From the NCBI GenBank assembly GCA_946481615.1, contig CAMLOR010000050.1:1-18221 (forward strand): DNA of 18,221 nucleotides. Direction: 5' to 3'. A program made the translations under genes and the position numbers. Below the pieces are notes generated by a model. The model saw only the letters and a list, made by a program, of their open reading frames with translations. It had not been told where the DNA came from and did not search any database. Numbering within the stretch: position 1 is the first letter of the stretch; every line of letters starts with the position of its first letter. This document shows positions 15,139 through 18,221 of the stretch, one piece after another. This DNA is from an uncultured Aquimonas sp. GTDB lineage: Bacteria > Pseudomonadota > Gammaproteobacteria > Xanthomonadales > Xanthomonadaceae.

Positions 15139-15220
15139 GTCATTCCCGCGCAGGCGGGAATCCAGGTGCGAGGTGTATCGGAACTGCGCGCACGCGGGTT
15201 CCCGCCTGCGCGGGAACAAC
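15139..15220. repeat. REPIN-like inverted repeat doublet, copy 2
   Basis: The left unit (15139-15165) is identical to the left unit of copy 1 over 27 bp. The right unit (15194-15220) is its inverted relative, reading GTTGTTCCCGCGCAGGCGGG on the minus strand. The central spacer differs from that of copy 1. It ends two bases from the ispH stop codon, so it probably forms the 3' end of the ispH transcript. Confidence 0.85.
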
Positions 15221-15222
15221 GG

Positions 15223-16173
15223 TCAGTCGACGAGCACCACGCGCAGCTCCTTCGGCAGCGCGAACACGACGTTCTCGGGTTCGCCTTCCAGTTCGCCGAC
15301 CGACTCCGCGCCCAGCTCGCGCAGGCGATCCAGCACGCCGCGCACCAGCAGTTCCGGCGCCGAGGCGCCGGCCGTGACGCCCACGCGGCGCTTGCCGGCG
15401 ATCCAGCGCGGGTCGATGTCGCCGGCGCCGTCGATGAGATGCGCTTCCACGCCGTCGCGTTCGGCCAATTCGCGCAGGCGGTTGGAGTTGGAACTGTTGG
15501 CCGAACCCACCACCAGCACGAGATCCGCGTCCGCGGCCAGCCGCCGCACGGCGTCCTGGCGGTTCTGCGTGGCATAGCAGATGTCGTCGTGCTTGGGGCC
15601 CTGCACTTTCGGGAAGCGGCGCTGCAGCGCGGCGATCACTTCGCGCGTGTCGTCCACCGAAAGCGTGGTCTGCGTGGTGTAGGCCAGGTTGTCCGGCTGC
15701 GTTACAACGAGCTTCCCGACGTCTTCGACGTCTTCGACGAGATGGATGTGGCCCGCGCCGTGTTCGCGCCGCCACTGGCCCATCGTGCCTTCCACTTCCG
15801 GATGGCCGGCGTGGCCGATCAGCACCACGTCACGCCCTGCGCGGCAGTGGCGCGCCACTTCGATGTGGACCTTGGTGACCAGCGGGCAGGTGGCGTCGAA
15901 CACCTTGAGGCCGCGGCGCTCGGCTTCGGCGCGCACCGCCTGCGAGACGCCGTGCGCGCTGAAGATCACGGTGGCGCCGTCGGGCACTTCGTCGAGTTCT
16001 TCCACGAAGACGGCGCCACGCTGCTTGAGATCGTCCACCACGTAGCGGTTGTGCACCACTTCGTGGCGCACGTAGATCGGCGCGCCCAGCGTGTCGATGG
16101 CGCGTTTCACGATCTCGATGGCGCGGTCGACGCCGGCGCAGAAACCGCGGGGATTGGCGAGCAGGACGTCCAT
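15223..16173 (-). CDS. ispH: 4-hydroxy-3-methylbut-2-enyl diphosphate reductase (IspH/LytB)
   Basis: Final enzyme of the MEP pathway: a [4Fe-4S] reductase turning HMBPP into IPP and DMAPP in the cytoplasm. Predicted 316 residues from the ATG at 16173 ([20 protein letters not shown]), the same length as E. coli IspH. Cluster ligands are C12 (GFCAGV), C96 (DATCPLV) and C199 (ICYATQ). The catalytic Glu is E126 in [12 protein letters not shown], and H41 and H74 lie in EVVHNRYVV and [18 protein letters not shown] also matches the family. The longer reading frame runs back into lspA and is rejected. The gene starts seven nt after the lspA stop, so it is the last gene of the ileS-lspA-ispH operon. 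The fkpB gene often found between lspA and ispH in other gammaproteobacteria is absent. Confidence 0.98.
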   Translation of the reverse strand: MDVLLANPRGFCAGVDRAIEIVKRAIDTLGAPIYVRHEVVHNRYVVDDLKQRGAVFVEELDEVPDGATVIFSAHGVSQAVRAEAERRGLKVFDATCPLVTKVHIEVARHCRAGRDVVLIGHAGHPEVEGTMGQWRREHGAGHIHLVEDVEDVGKLVVTQPDNLAYTTQTTLSVDDTREVIAALQRRFPKVQGPKHDDICYATQNRQDAVRRLAADADLVLVVGSANSSNSNRLRELAERDGVEAHLIDGAGDIDPRWIAGKRRVGVTAGASAPELLVRGVLDRLRELGAESVGELEGEPENVVFALPKELRVVLVD

Positions 16174-16180
16174 GTCGCGA

Positions 16181-16683
16181 TTATCGCTCGCCCGGCGCCT
16201 TGTGCGGCGCCAGCACCGTGAACAGCGCCAGGCCGACGGCGCCGCAGACGATGGCCGAATCGGCGATGTTGAAGGCCGGCCAGTGCTTGCCGGGCCAATA
16301 GACCACGTCGATGAAGTCCACCACGTGGCCGAAGCGCACGCGATCGACGAGATTGCCGAGCGCACCGCCGATGATGAGCGCGAACGGCAGGGCCTGCCGC
16401 CAGTCGTGGCGCGGCAGGCGCGACAGCCAGAACGCCAGCAGCGCGCTCACGCCCACCGCCAGCGCGCTGAAGAACCAGCGCTGCCAGCCGCCGGCATCGC
16501 GCAGGAAACTGAAGGCCGCGCCGGTGTTGTAGGTGAGGCGCCAGTTGAACCAGTCGCCGAACACCGGGACGATTTCCTCGTAGCGCAGGTGGTCGAGCGC
16601 GATCTGCTTGGTCCACAGATCGAGCGCGACGATCACGGCCGACAGGACCAGCCACGACAGCGCGCTCGGCTTCGGACGCATCA

Positions 16684-16684
<1 letters not shown>
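16181..16684 (-). CDS. lspA: Lipoprotein signal peptidase (signal peptidase II)
   Basis: Inner-membrane aspartyl protease that removes signal peptides from diacylglyceryl-prolipoproteins. Predicted 167 residues from the ATG at 16684, matching the usual 160-170. Four membrane segments lie at about 8-24, 66-88, 97-112 and 140-160. Conserved boxes are [29 protein letters not shown] and FNIADSAI. By comparison with Pseudomonas LspA the catalytic dyad is D123 (VVDF) and D142 (ADS). The start codon overlaps the ileS stop (TGATG), indicating coupled translation. The in-frame extension upstream of this ATG lies inside ileS and is rejected. Confidence 0.98.

Positions 16685-18221
<1,537 letters not shown>

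Overview
The window is high-GC chromosomal DNA with long spurious antisense reading frames opposite the real genes. Several traits point to a gammaproteobacterium of the Xanthomonadaceae/Lysobacterales type (Lysobacter, Luteimonas and relatives): the ileS-lspA-ispH run, a FimT-like pseudopilin, an Oar-like TonB-dependent receptor, a UvrB of almost E. coli length, and dispersed TTCCCGCG...CGGGAA palindromic repeats. That assignment is inference from content, not a measured phylogeny. Both ends cut through genes: a transporter on the left and ileS on the right.

Left part (1-9135), all on the minus strand. A CitE-like CoA-ester lyase/aldolase is translationally coupled (ATGA overlap) to an unusual symporter. 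That symporter has a signal peptide and a kelch/beta-propeller-like periplasmic domain fused in front of a sodium:solute symporter core. Next come a 991-residue secreted protein (lamin-tail domain, tandem Ig-like repeats, C-terminal membrane anchor) and, upstream of it, a single-domain response regulator. Beyond a strong intrinsic terminator lies a 1040-residue TonB-dependent receptor. It has a good sigma70 promoter and about 90 nt of leader. The only gene-free stretch over 300 bases (9136-9539) holds this promoter and a Pho-box-like direct repeat.

Middle (9540-13275). Minus strand: uvrB, a Kbp/YgaU-type BON-LysM protein and tRNA-Val(GAC). Plus strand: a FimT/GspH-type pseudopilin, then tRNA-Asn(GTT) and tRNA-Thr(CGT) with their own promoter. 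A 15-bp perfect terminator hairpin follows.

Right part (13276-18221). A glycine-zipper envelope protein (minus), a small DUF3606-type protein and a secreted two-EF-hand protein (both plus), then the minus-strand ileS-lspA-ispH operon. These operon genes provide Ile-tRNA synthesis, lipoprotein signal peptide removal and the last step of MEP isoprenoid synthesis. The 190-bp gap between the converging EF-hand and ispH genes is filled almost end to end by two REPIN-like inverted repeat doublets.

I see no CRISPR array, insertion sequence, prophage or defence system. Most of the window is core genome. The least ordinary items are the propeller-symporter fusion coupled to a CitE-like enzyme, the repeat-built surface protein with an atypical sorting tail, the REPIN pair, and several compact regulatory structures.
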